Part shown: one piece after another, positions 1 to 5,992 of the stretch
Numbering within the stretch: position 1 is the first letter of the stretch
Layout of the letters: each line of letters starts with the position of its first letter
Origin: Oscillospiraceae bacterium
GTDB taxonomy: Bacteria > Bacillota > Clostridia > Oscillospirales > Oscillospiraceae
Direction of reading: 5' to 3'
Assembly (NCBI GenBank): GCA_029067025.1
Contig: JAIEFH010000236.1
Location: 1-6,118 of the forward strand
DNA: 6,118 nt
The notes under the pieces: model-generated
The model's input: the letters and a program-made list of their open reading frames with translations, nothing else
Database searches by the model: none
Told to the model about the DNA's origin: nothing
Program-made: the position numbers and the translations under genes

Positions 1-688
1 CCCGCTCATAGGGCAGGACGGGCAGCTTTTCCGGCAGCTCCCAGCCCTTCAACTCAAAAATGCGGCGGATGAGGAAGTCGGTGAAATCCGGGTTCTTCAC
101 CAGCACTGGGCCGGTGAGGTGGGTTGCAAACACATTGCCGTTCACGTAACCCTCGCCCTCCGGACTGCCGCTCCACTCATTGCCGGGGCCGTGTTCCGTC
201 CAGTTAAACAATGGTGTGGTCACATCCTCCGTAACAGAGCATTTGTTCATGAACCCCACCACCCAGCCGGGCAGCAGGCTGGACGTGGCCAGCACATCTC
301 CCACGCAACGCTGGGCTGTCTCCAGAGTAGAAAAATCCGCCAGTCCCAGGCCGGGCCACCTCTTGCCCATCGCGTCGGTAATGGACAAGCCCAGCATCTC
401 CATGGCGTTCCCGGTGAACAGCAGAACGGCTCCCCGATCAATGGCGGCTTTCAGCGCCTCCTTGTGCGGGAGCAGGGCGGACAGCGCCGCCTTCTGGGTG
501 CGCTCGGTGCCCGCGCCCATGTAGATGAAGTCGGCGTGTTCAACGTCCGGCGCGTCCTCGAACAGGGCGGTCTCCACCGCCACAGACACCCCCATGGCCT
601 CCAGATGGCGGCGGAGTACCATGACGTTGGCGTACTCCCCGTACAGGGACATACAGTCGGGATACAGGTGCAAAATCGTCAGTTCCAT
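1..688 (-). CDS. gatD: GatD-like glutamine amidotransferase (partial, C-terminus off the left edge), atypical active site
   Basis: In canonical systems GatD hydrolyses glutamine and passes ammonia to MurT, which amidates D-Glu of the lipid II stem peptide to D-isoglutamine at the inner face of the membrane. Here 229 codons are visible from ATG 688, starting MELTILHLYPD, very like S. aureus GatD (ELTIYHFMSD). Other family landmarks are LYGEYANVMVLR (15-26), a GLGLADF segment (113-119) and GPVLVKN (193-199). The start is set by a perfect AGGAGG at 697-702, 8 nt upstream and overlapping the murT stop; the gap to murT is 13 nt. Odd points: where the family has an ICGGYQ-type nucleophile motif, this protein has TGNAME (92-97) with no Cys. 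The usual YLHGP reads HLTGP (190-194), so Thr replaces the catalytic His. The GGGxDxxQ loop reads GAGTERTQ (58-65). Assignment to the GatD family is strong from sequence and the neighbouring MurT; glutaminase activity is doubtful. Fewer than about 30 residues are probably missing. Confidence 0.85.
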   Translation of the reverse strand, partial: MELTILHLYPDCMSLYGEYANVMVLRRHLEAMGVSVAVETALFEDAPDVEHADFIYMGAGTERTQKAALSALLPHKEALKAAIDRGAVLLFTGNAMEMLGLSITDAMGKRWPGLGLADFSTLETAQRCVGDVLATSSLLPGWVVGFMNKCSVTEDVTTPLFNWTEHGPGNEWSGSPEGEGYVNGNVFATHLTGPVLVKNPDFTDFLIRRIFELKGWELPEKLPVLPYER

Positions 689-696
689 GCCGTTTC

Positions 697-702
697 CCTC
701 CT
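697..702 (-). promoter_or_regulatory. Strong Shine-Dalgarno of gatD overlapping the murT stop
   Basis: The minus strand reads TGAGGAGGGAAACGGC before ATG 688. The AGGAGG is consensus, spaced 8 nt from the start, and its first A is the last base of the murT TGA. This supports coupled translation of the two subunits and fixes the gatD start. Confidence 0.8.
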
Positions 703-2033
703 CAGTCCTTCTCTACCAGCGCCAATAGCTTATCCCGGTCGGAGAAACAGGTGACCACGTACACATCCTCGTCCCCGTTCTCCTTCAAATATTCCGCCGC
801 GGTGGCGATGCTCTCGCCCACCTCGATTTTGTCCGCCGGGATGTGGCTGTACTTGAAGCGCACCGCCAGGTCGCCGCAGTACTTGCCGTACAGCATTACC
901 TTTTGGACGTGCTCACAGCCCAGCCGGTCGAAGTCGATGTCCCACAGCCAGCTGGTCTCGCCGGTGAAGTATTTCCGGCTGATGGCGTCCACGATGACCA
1001 GCACGGTGCAGGGCTTGTCCGTCGCGGCGATATAGGCCAGGTTGGTGTCGTAGGCAATGGAATTCTCGTGCTTGGAGGTGAGCAGGGTGCCCCGGTGGCT
1101 CCCCAAACGGAACGTAATCATCCGCCCGTTTTTCAACATATAGTTGTTGATAACCCCGGCCATAGCGGCGTTGTCCGCCCCTGCCAGAGCGCACACCGAC
1201 CAGGCCGCCAGGATGTTGTACACGTTGTAGATGCTCTTGAAGGCCAGGGAAATCTCGGTTTCCCCGTTGATGGTGAGCTTGCCCTCCTTCAAATCCAGGG
1301 CGGTGACGGCAAAGTCGGTGTCGTGCCGCTGGTGGCCGCAGGAGGGGCAGGAATAGTGCCCGATGTGGGCGTAGTGATAACAGGAGTACTCCATCCGCCC
1401 CTTGCACACCGGGCACCGCGCGCCGTCGTGGTAGACGCCGTGGTGCTCTTTTGCGCTCACAGAGCACTCGTCCAGCCCGAACCACTTCACCTTGTCCGGG
1501 GCGTGGTCACGGGCGAAGCAGGACACCAGCGGGTCGTCGGCGTTAAGCACCAGCGTGGTCTCGGGGAATACGGCGTCCTTAATGGCGTCGTACACCCACT
1601 CGGGGTGGCCGTTGCGGGTGAGCTGGTCCCGGTACAGGTTGGTGATGACGAAGTGGGTGGGGTGAAAAAAGCGGAACGTGTGGCGGGCGTATCGCTCGTC
1701 GCTCTCCAGCAGCAGCACATCGCCCCGCATTTTGCCCCCCAGGGAGCAGTTGGACAAAATCAGAGTGGTGACCCCCTCGATCTGGTTGGAGCCCTCCTTG
1801 TTGTACACCACCTTTTGGCCGGACGCGGACAAAATGGCGGCGATCATCTCCACGGTGGAGGTCTTGCCGTTGGAGCCGGTGACGGCGATGATGTGTTCGG
1901 GCAGCTTCACCCGGCCCAACACATTGGGGCACACCTTCAGCGCGAACTGCCCCGGCAGGGAGCTGCCCTTGCCGATAAGCCCGCCGATGAACCGCAGGAT
2001 TTTACATACCACAACGGCCAAAAACAATCTCAT
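702..2033 (-). CDS. murT: MurT-like Mur ligase, lipid II isoglutaminyl synthase large subunit (divergent C-terminal domain)
   Basis: MurT is the ATP-dependent ligase subunit of the MurT/GatD complex that amidates alpha-carboxyl D-Glu of lipid II. At 443 aa it has normal family length. Seen in order: a hydrophobic basic N-terminus with LPGQFALK (26-33); the Mur ligase P-loop VTGSNGKTST (51-60); NKEGSN (78-83); ITNLYRDQL (130-138); LNADDP (163-168); a Cys4 zinc ribbon with CPVC (207-210) and CPSC (229-232); NGRM (302-305); and SWLWDIDF (361-368). The ATP-binding half and the zinc ribbon match S. aureus MurT closely. The C-terminal DUF1727-type domain departs from it: the NLAKNPAG-type motif is LLTSKHEN (317-324), the DGRDTSW motif is FTGETSW (356-362, Glu359 in place of the Asp that completes the glutaminase triad), and the terminal PNYT/PTYT segment is VVTCFSDRD. 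It starts 3 nt after the upstream GNAT stop, with a modest GAGG SD inside that gene's last codons. Family assignment is firm; substrate identity is inferred and less certain. Confidence 0.88.
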   Translation of the reverse strand: MRLFLAVVVCKILRFIGGLIGKGSSLPGQFALKVCPNVLGRVKLPEHIIAVTGSNGKTSTVEMIAAILSASGQKVVYNKEGSNQIEGVTTLILSNCSLGGKMRGDVLLLESDERYARHTFRFFHPTHFVITNLYRDQLTRNGHPEWVYDAIKDAVFPETTLVLNADDPLVSCFARDHAPDKVKWFGLDECSVSAKEHHGVYHDGARCPVCKGRMEYSCYHYAHIGHYSCPSCGHQRHDTDFAVTALDLKEGKLTINGETEISLAFKSIYNVYNILAAWSVCALAGADNAAMAGVINNYMLKNGRMITFRLGSHRGTLLTSKHENSIAYDTNLAYIAATDKPCTVLVIVDAISRKYFTGETSWLWDIDFDRLGCEHVQKVMLYGKYCGDLAVRFKYSHIPADKIEVGESIATAAEYLKENGDEDVYVVTCFSDRDKLLALVEKD

Positions 2034-2036
2034 GGT

Positions 2037-2480
2037 TTATGCTTCCTCTCCCAATCTTTTTGTAAAGCAGACGATCCGATTGGCCTCGGCAAACCCCGAG
2101 CCCAGGTGGAACGCGATGCTCCCCACGTTGTCCAGCTCACAGTCGCTGGCAAATTCCGCGCACCCCTGTTCCTCTGCCCAGCCCTCGCAGGCCCGCAGCA
2201 GGGTGCGGGCGATCCCCTGGCCCCGGTATTCCTCCCGGACATAAATGCCCTCTAAATAACCCACCGGGCTGCTGTGCGTTCCCTCCACGTAGTCGTGCCG
2301 GAGCTGGCACTGGGCGAAGCCCGCAGGAACGCCCTCCTCCACGTCAAGAAAGATCACGCTCTCCTCCGGATCCAGCGCTTCCAGCTCCGCCAGCAGCCCG
2401 TCCGGCGTGTTGTCAGACCACAGCTCACAGGCCAAGGCGGCGGCGCGGGCCAGATTTTCTCCATCCGCTTTTAAAATCAT
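2037..2480 (-). CDS. GNAT N-acetyltransferase of the AAC(6')-like aminoglycoside family
   Basis: This 147-aa protein has the length of the chromosomal AAC(6')-I enzymes of the Ic/Ig/Iz type, which transfer acetyl from acetyl-CoA to the 6'-amine of aminoglycosides. Shared features are RHDYVEG (61-67) followed by SSPVGYLEGIYV (70-81), where known AAC(6') proteins have RHDYVNG and SSPVxFLEGIFV. Then come the acetyl-CoA pyrophosphate loop YRGQGIA (85-91), a GWAEEQGCxEFASD helix-strand (100-113), and a C-terminal GF-x6-VCFTKRL (129-142) comparable to GFEETERVIFYRKR. Start ATG 2480 has an AAGGAG SD 8 nt upstream. The stop lies 3 nt before murT, so it is probably the first gene of a GNAT-murT-gatD unit. 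Similarity to AAC(6') is clear by eye, but whether it acetylates drugs is unknown. Anaerobes take up aminoglycosides poorly, so a native amine substrate, possibly linked to the cell envelope genes beside it, is equally possible. No symbol is given for that reason. Confidence 0.82.
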   Translation of the reverse strand: MILKADGENLARAAALACELWSDNTPDGLLAELEALDPEESVIFLDVEEGVPAGFAQCQLRHDYVEGTHSSPVGYLEGIYVREEYRGQGIARTLLRACEGWAEEQGCAEFASDCELDNVGSIAFHLGSGFAEANRIVCFTKRLGEEA

Positions 2481-2488
2481 GTCGTTTT

Positions 2489-2494
2489 CTCCTT
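2489..2494 (-). promoter_or_regulatory. Shine-Dalgarno of the GNAT gene
   Basis: AAGGAG on the minus strand, followed by AAAACGAC (8 nt) and then ATG 2480. This near-consensus site fixes the start of the acetyltransferase and shows it does not depend on coupling to mnmG. Confidence 0.75.
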
Positions 2495-2520
2495 GTCCAG
2501 ATGCGGACTTAGTTGGTTGT

Positions 2521-2548
2521 CGGGTGAAAACGGGTAGGTTTCCGCCCG
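2521..2548. repeat. Imperfect inverted repeat in the mnmG-GNAT gap
   Basis: Plus-strand arms CGGGTGAAAAC (2521-2531) and GTTTCCGCCCG (2538-2548) pair at 9 of 11 positions around a 6-nt loop GGGTAG. One of the two mismatches becomes a G-U wobble in RNA of either strand. No T-tract follows on the minus strand, so it is not a standard intrinsic terminator. It could be a weak attenuator, an mRNA end-protecting hairpin, or chance. Confidence 0.4.
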
Positions 2549-2563
2549 ATGTCGTCAGCGAGC

Positions 2564-4450
2564 TTAAAGCTCTGTTTGGTTACTTTTTCTCTCGAGAAAA
2601 AGTAACAGCGCCGTCACATCCGCTGGGGACACCCCTGACACCCGGGATGCCTGCCCCAGATTCAGCGGACGGATTTTGTCCAGCTTCTGCCGGGCCTCCA
2701 GCCGCAGGCCCTGTATGGACAGATAGTCCACATCGGGGGGCAGGGGCCTGTCCTCCAGGCGGCGCATTTCCTCAATCTGCCGGTTCTGGCGGTCAATGTA
2801 GCCCTGGTATTTCACGGAAATTTCCACCTGCTGGTTAATTTCCCGGGAAAGGGCGGGCCGTTCCAGGTCAAAGGCCGCCAAATCCTCATAGCTCATCCGG
2901 GGGCGGCGGAGCAGGTCAATGAGCCGCGCCCCGTGGGGGCAGGGTGGCTCGCCCTTGTCCGCCAGCAGCTTGTCCAGCTCGGTTGAGGGAGCCACGCCGG
3001 TGTGTTCCAGCCGTCTGATCTCCCGCTCCACGGCGGCGTATTTCTCCTCCACCTGGGCCAGCCGCTCATCGCTCACCAGCCCCACCCGGTGCCCGTAAGC
3101 GGCGAGACGTTTGTCCGCGTTGTCCTGCCGGTGGATGAGCCGGTACTCCGTCCGGGAGGTCATCATGCGGTAGGGCTCGTTGGTGCCCTTGGTCACCAGG
3201 TCGTCGATGAGCACCCCGGTGTACCCGTCCCCCCGGGTGAGGATCAGCGGCGGCTCCCCCTTCACCTTCAGCGCGGCGTTAATGCCCGCCACCAACCCCT
3301 GGGCGGCGGCCTCCTCATAGCCGGAGGAGCCGTTGAACTGTCCCGCGCCGTACAGGCCGGGGACTTTTTTGCACTCCAGGGTGGGCAGCAGCTCGGTGGG
3401 ATCCACGCAGTCGTACTCAATGGCGTAGGCGCACCGGGTCATCTCGGCCTGTTCCAGGCCGGGGATGGTGTGGAGCATTTCCACCTGCACCTCCTCGGGG
3501 AGGGAAGAGGAAAACCCCTGGATGTACAGCTCCTCGGTGTTCAAGCCCATGGGCTCGATGAACAGCTGGTGTCTCGGCTTTTCGGCAAACCGCACCACCT
3601 TGTCCTCGATGGACGGGCAGTACCTTGGCCCCACCCCCTCAATCACCCCGGAGAACAGGGGGGAGCGGTGGAGGTTGTCCCGGATGACCCGGTGGGTGGC
3701 CTCATTGGTATAGGTCAGGTAGCACACCGCCCGGTTGCCCGGGGGCGTCTGCGTGGTGAAGGAAAAGGGCACGGGTACGTCGTCCCCCGGCTGGATCTCC
3801 ATTTTGGAAAAGTCCACGCTGCGGCGGTTCACCCTTGGGGGGGTGCCCGTCTTGAAGCGGCGGATGGACAGCCCCAGCCCCACCAGGCATTCGGTCAGCG
3901 GCAGCGCCGCCGCCATGCCGTCGGGGCCGGACTGCCGGGTGACCTCTCCCACGATGGTGCGGCCCCCCAGGTAGGTGCCGCTGGCGACCACCGCCGCCTT
4001 GACGGCATAGGCGGCCCCGGTGGCGGTGACCACGCCGGACACCCCGCCGTGTTCGGTGAGGATCTCTGTCACCTCCGCCTGCTTCACCCACAGATTTTCC
4101 TGCAATTCCAGGCTGTGCTTCATGACCTCCTGGTAGCGGCGGCGGTCGGCCTGGGCCCGGAGAGACCAGACGGCGGGGCCCTTGCCCCGGTTGAGCATCC
4201 GATACTGGATGCAGGCCCGGTCGGCGGCGCGGGCCATCTCGCCGCCCAGAGCGTCGATCTCCCGCACCAGGTGGCCTTTGCCGGTGCCGCCCACGGCGGG
4301 GTTGCAGGGCATATTCCCCACCGCGTCCAGGTTGATGGTGAAGCACACGGTTTTCAGCCCCATCCGGGCGGAGGCCAGGGCGGCCTCAATGCCCGCGTGA
4401 CCAGCCCCTATCACGGCAATATCAAATTGTCCGGCGTCATAACGGGGCAT
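2564..4450 (-). CDS. mnmG: MnmG (GidA), tRNA uridine-5-carboxymethylaminomethyl modification enzyme, FAD subunit
   Basis: With MnmE, this cytosolic FAD protein installs the carboxymethylaminomethyl group at C5 of wobble U34 in certain tRNAs, using methylene-tetrahydrofolate and glycine or ammonium. The 628-aa length is typical. Landmarks: FAD-binding FDIAVIGAGHAG (9-20); MPCNPAVGG (47-55) with the first conserved Cys; HLVREIDALGGEM (60-72); MLNRGKGPAVWSLRAQADRR (85-104); GVGPRYCPSIEDK (272-284) with the second conserved Cys (278); HQLFIEPMGLNTEELY; TKGTNEPYRMMTSRTEYRL; and the C-terminal SRVSGVSPADVTALLLFLE expected of the MnmE- and tRNA-binding region. I chose ATG 4450, because the in-frame GTG at 4459 lies inside the GAGGAG SD, which is 8 nt from 4450. 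It follows the sugar acetyltransferase by 12 nt. Odd: no mnmE before it and no rsmG after it, unlike many Firmicutes, and its last nine or so codons form a perfect palindrome. Confidence 0.97.
   Translation of the reverse strand: MPRYDAGQFDIAVIGAGHAGIEAALASARMGLKTVCFTINLDAVGNMPCNPAVGGTGKGHLVREIDALGGEMARAADRACIQYRMLNRGKGPAVWSLRAQADRRRYQEVMKHSLELQENLWVKQAEVTEILTEHGGVSGVVTATGAAYAVKAAVVASGTYLGGRTIVGEVTRQSGPDGMAAALPLTECLVGLGLSIRRFKTGTPPRVNRRSVDFSKMEIQPGDDVPVPFSFTTQTPPGNRAVCYLTYTNEATHRVIRDNLHRSPLFSGVIEGVGPRYCPSIEDKVVRFAEKPRHQLFIEPMGLNTEELYIQGFSSSLPEEVQVEMLHTIPGLEQAEMTRCAYAIEYDCVDPTELLPTLECKKVPGLYGAGQFNGSSGYEEAAAQGLVAGINAALKVKGEPPLILTRGDGYTGVLIDDLVTKGTNEPYRMMTSRTEYRLIHRQDNADKRLAAYGHRVGLVSDERLAQVEEKYAAVEREIRRLEHTGVAPSTELDKLLADKGEPPCPHGARLIDLLRRPRMSYEDLAAFDLERPALSREINQQVEISVKYQGYIDRQNRQIEEMRRLEDRPLPPDVDYLSIQGLRLEARQKLDKIRPLNLGQASRVSGVSPADVTALLLFLERKSNQTEL
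2579..2606. repeat. Perfect 13-bp inverted repeat at the 3' end of mnmG
   Basis: On the plus strand GTTACTTTTTCTC (2579-2591) and GAGAAAAAGTAAC (2594-2606) are exact reverse complements separated by only TC. The stem covers mnmG codons for LLFLERKSN, immediately before the final QTEL. In RNA it would fold into a long, mostly A-U hairpin with a tight loop ending 12 nt before the stop codon. It lacks a GC-rich stem and U-tract, so it is not a textbook terminator. Palindromes of the GTTACTTT...AAAGTAAC type occur dispersed near gene ends in many bacterial genomes; membership in such a family is my inference. Confidence 0.85.
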
Positions 4451-4458
4451 GGGTGTCA

Positions 4459-4464
4459 CTCCTC
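4459..4464 (-). promoter_or_regulatory. Shine-Dalgarno that decides the mnmG start
   Basis: GAGGAG on the minus strand overlaps the TGA of the upstream acetyltransferase and is followed by TGACACCC (8 nt) and ATG 4450. The alternative GTG at 4457-4459 would overlap this SD, so translation from ATG 4450 is favoured. Confidence 0.8.
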
Positions 4465-5080
4465 AAAGCAGTTCCGGTTTCAATTCCACGCTGTCCGCCT
4501 CGGTGATGGGCCTGATGACCCGGCAGGGGTTCCCCGCCGCCAGCGACCCGGCGGGGATGTCCTTCGTCACCACGCTGCCCGCGCCGATGACGCATCCCTT
4601 ACCGATGGTGACGCCGCCGCACACCACCACGTTGGCGGCGATCCAGCAGTCGTCCTCGATGGTAATGGGCTTGGCGTATTCCAGGTCGTACAGCTGACCA
4701 TTCTCCCTGCGGCGCTGGTTCCGCTCCGACGGCAGGAAGGGGTGCATGGGGGTCATGATGGAGCAGTTGGGGCCGAAAAACACGTTGTTCCCGATGGTCA
4801 CCGGGCAGCAGTCCAGCACGGTGAAGTTGAAGTTGGCGTAGCTGTTCTCGCCGATGGCGGTATAAATGCCGTAATCGAACTGGATGGGGCCCTGCAAATA
4901 GGTGCCCTCCCCCATGTTGGGCAGGAGCTGGCGCAGGATGTCCCCCCGCTTCTCCTCCTCATCCTCGGTGGTGTCGTTGTACTGCTTGGACAGCTTGTGG
5001 GCCGTCCGGCGCCGCTTGGCAAGCTCCGGGTCAGTGGGGTCGTACAGCTTCCCCGCCAGCATTTTCTCTGTCTCGGTCAT
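4463..5080 (-). CDS. Sugar O-acetyltransferase, maltose/galactoside acetyltransferase family (LbH hexapeptide protein)
   Basis: Enzymes of this family are trimeric cytosolic acetyltransferases that move acetyl from acetyl-CoA to a sugar hydroxyl (Maa, LacA, NodL). At 205 aa it has full family length. The N-terminal Mac domain covers about residues 4-58 (KMLAGKLYDPTDPEL at 6-20). The left-handed beta-helix of hexapeptide repeats follows, with IGENSYANFNFTVLD (76-90), VTIGNNVFFGPN (94-105), the catalytic His113 in TPMHPF, then ITIEDDCWIAANVVVCGGVTIG (two overlapping hexapeptide runs, 139-160), VIGAGSVVTKDIP (164-176) and a closing AGNPCRVIR (182-190). DDCWIAAN is a small variant of the usual DDVWIGGN. 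ATG 5080 is preceded by GGGAG 9 nt upstream. The gene starts 18 nt after the metallophosphoesterase and ends 12 nt before mnmG, so the three are probably cotranscribed. The physiological acceptor sugar cannot be read from sequence; many such enzymes are thought to act in detoxification of non-metabolised sugars. Confidence 0.93.
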   Translation of the reverse strand: MTETEKMLAGKLYDPTDPELAKRRRTAHKLSKQYNDTTEDEEEKRGDILRQLLPNMGEGTYLQGPIQFDYGIYTAIGENSYANFNFTVLDCCPVTIGNNVFFGPNCSIMTPMHPFLPSERNQRRRENGQLYDLEYAKPITIEDDCWIAANVVVCGGVTIGKGCVIGAGSVVTKDIPAGSLAAGNPCRVIRPITEADSVELKPELL

Positions 5081-5098
5081 GGCAATCCACTCCCAAAA

Positions 5099-5992
5099 TT
5101 ATTTCGTTTTCAGTGTCACAACCGCCAATTCCGGGCGGTTAAACACGCGGAACCCCTGGAAGGGCACCGTGTTGTTGCCCAGCCCTCGGGAAACGAACAG
5201 CGTGCTGTCCCCCAGTGTGTAGACGCCCGACGTCCACTTGGGGAAAAACTGCCGGTTCGTCCCCACCAGCCCGCCCACAAAGGGCAGGCGGACGATGCCG
5301 CCGTGTCCGTGGCCGGACATGACGAAATCGTACCCCGCGGCGGCGTACTGCTCGAAGCGGTCGTTGCGGTGGGCCAACAGCAGGGTGAACAGGCCGGGGG
5401 CATTGTTTTCAATCCGGGCGTACAGCTCCTCCGGGGTGGTCTGGTCGGCGTAGCCGTTGGGGTCGTCCGCCCCGGCCAGCACGATTTGCGCCCCATTGCG
5501 CTCTAACACCTCATACTGGTTGGAAAGGGGCGTCACCCCGCACTGGGCCAGCAGATTTTTCAGCTCCTTCACCGTTCCCGTGCCCAGTCCCCACTCATGA
5601 TTGCCGGTGACGTAATAGGTGGGCGCGATGGCCGCCAGCCCCTTCGCCAGCGCGGGAATCATCTGGAGCTGGCTGCCCTGGTCGATGAGGTCGCCGGTGA
5701 CCACAATCAGGTCGGGCTTCTGCTCCCGCACCAGGCCCAGCAGCTTTTCGCTGTTCTCCCCGTACTCATGGCCGTGGAGGTCGGACAGATGGACGATTTT
5801 ATATCCGTCAAACCCGGTTGGCAGGCCGTCCAGCACCGCGTCGGTGTGGGTGACCTGAAGCCCCCAGCACTGCCACTGGAACCAAGCCCAGCCCCCCAGG
5901 GCCAGCACCGCCAGACCGGCCAGCCACCGCAGAGGGTGTCGGCGCTTTCTTCTGTGGCGGCGGGGCGCTCCTTCCCGCTCAGTCGTCGTCAT
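5099..5992 (-). CDS. Membrane-anchored calcineurin-like metallophosphoesterase (YkuE/YaeI-like)
   Basis: This 297-aa binuclear metal phosphoesterase is probably tethered with its catalytic domain outside the cytoplasm. A very basic N-terminus (RRHRRKRR, 11-18) is followed by one hydrophobic segment at about 22-39, a signal anchor. RRHPLRWL faintly recalls a Tat signal (B. subtilis YkuE is Tat-exported), but it is weak. Metal-ligand motifs are complete: DLH (71-73), GDLID (100-104), GNHE (130-133), LAH (206-208) and GHGH (227-230, where the family more often has GHTH). Related enzymes act on lipid-linked or UDP-linked substrates such as UDP-diacylglucosamine; the substrate here is unknown. ATG 5992 overlaps the preceding gene's 3' end by 14 nt in another frame. 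No SD is visible upstream (TATTACCTCC), and no better ATG lies before the membrane segment, so initiation is probably coupled to the upstream gene. Confidence 0.93.
   Translation of the reverse strand: MTTTEREGAPRRHRRKRRHPLRWLAGLAVLALGGWAWFQWQCWGLQVTHTDAVLDGLPTGFDGYKIVHLSDLHGHEYGENSEKLLGLVREQKPDLIVVTGDLIDQGSQLQMIPALAKGLAAIAPTYYVTGNHEWGLGTGTVKELKNLLAQCGVTPLSNQYEVLERNGAQIVLAGADDPNGYADQTTPEELYARIENNAPGLFTLLLAHRNDRFEQYAAAGYDFVMSGHGHGGIVRLPFVGGLVGTNRQFFPKWTSGVYTLGDSTLFVSRGLGNNTVPFQGFRVFNRPELAVVTLKTK

Larger units (their letters stand above)
2481..2563 (-). other. 83-nt intergenic stretch between mnmG and the GNAT gene
   Basis: This is the only gap over 20 nt in the window, so it is the natural place for a transcription boundary. 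It holds the GNAT ribosome binding site and an imperfect 11-bp inverted repeat. I could not find a convincing -35/-10 pair in it on the minus strand, nor a GC-rich hairpin followed by a T-run. Any promoter for the GNAT-murT-gatD genes is thus unproven. Confidence 0.5.

Noticed and set aside
119..754. 211-codon plus-strand open frame opposite gatD
   Set aside because: It is a shadow of gatD. The minus-strand frame has clear GatD similarity and a consensus ribosome binding site.
913..1485. Minus-strand open frame inside murT in another reading frame
   Set aside because: It is Arg-, Gly- and Pro-rich shadow translation within a gene that has intact Mur ligase motifs.
843..2255. 470-codon open frame on the plus strand
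   Set aside because: It is antisense to murT and the GNAT gene, with the same low-complexity His/Gly/Val/Gln composition and no recognisable motif.
2564..2606. Intrinsic terminator at the end of mnmG
   Set aside because: The stem is A-U rich and lies inside the coding region, and the downstream minus-strand sequence (CAAACAGAGCTTTAAGC) has no U-tract. I keep it as an inverted repeat only.
4451..4459. GTG at 4459 as the mnmG start
   Set aside because: It overlaps the GAGGAG ribosome binding site, which is ideally spaced for ATG 4450; the extra residues MTP are not needed by the family.
3002..5506. 834-codon open frame on the plus strand
   Set aside because: It lies antisense to mnmG, the sugar acetyltransferase and the phosphoesterase, all with clear family motifs. 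Its translation is rich in His, Gly, Val, Gln and Pro with no domain. Long antisense frames are expected when codons are strongly GC-biased at position three.
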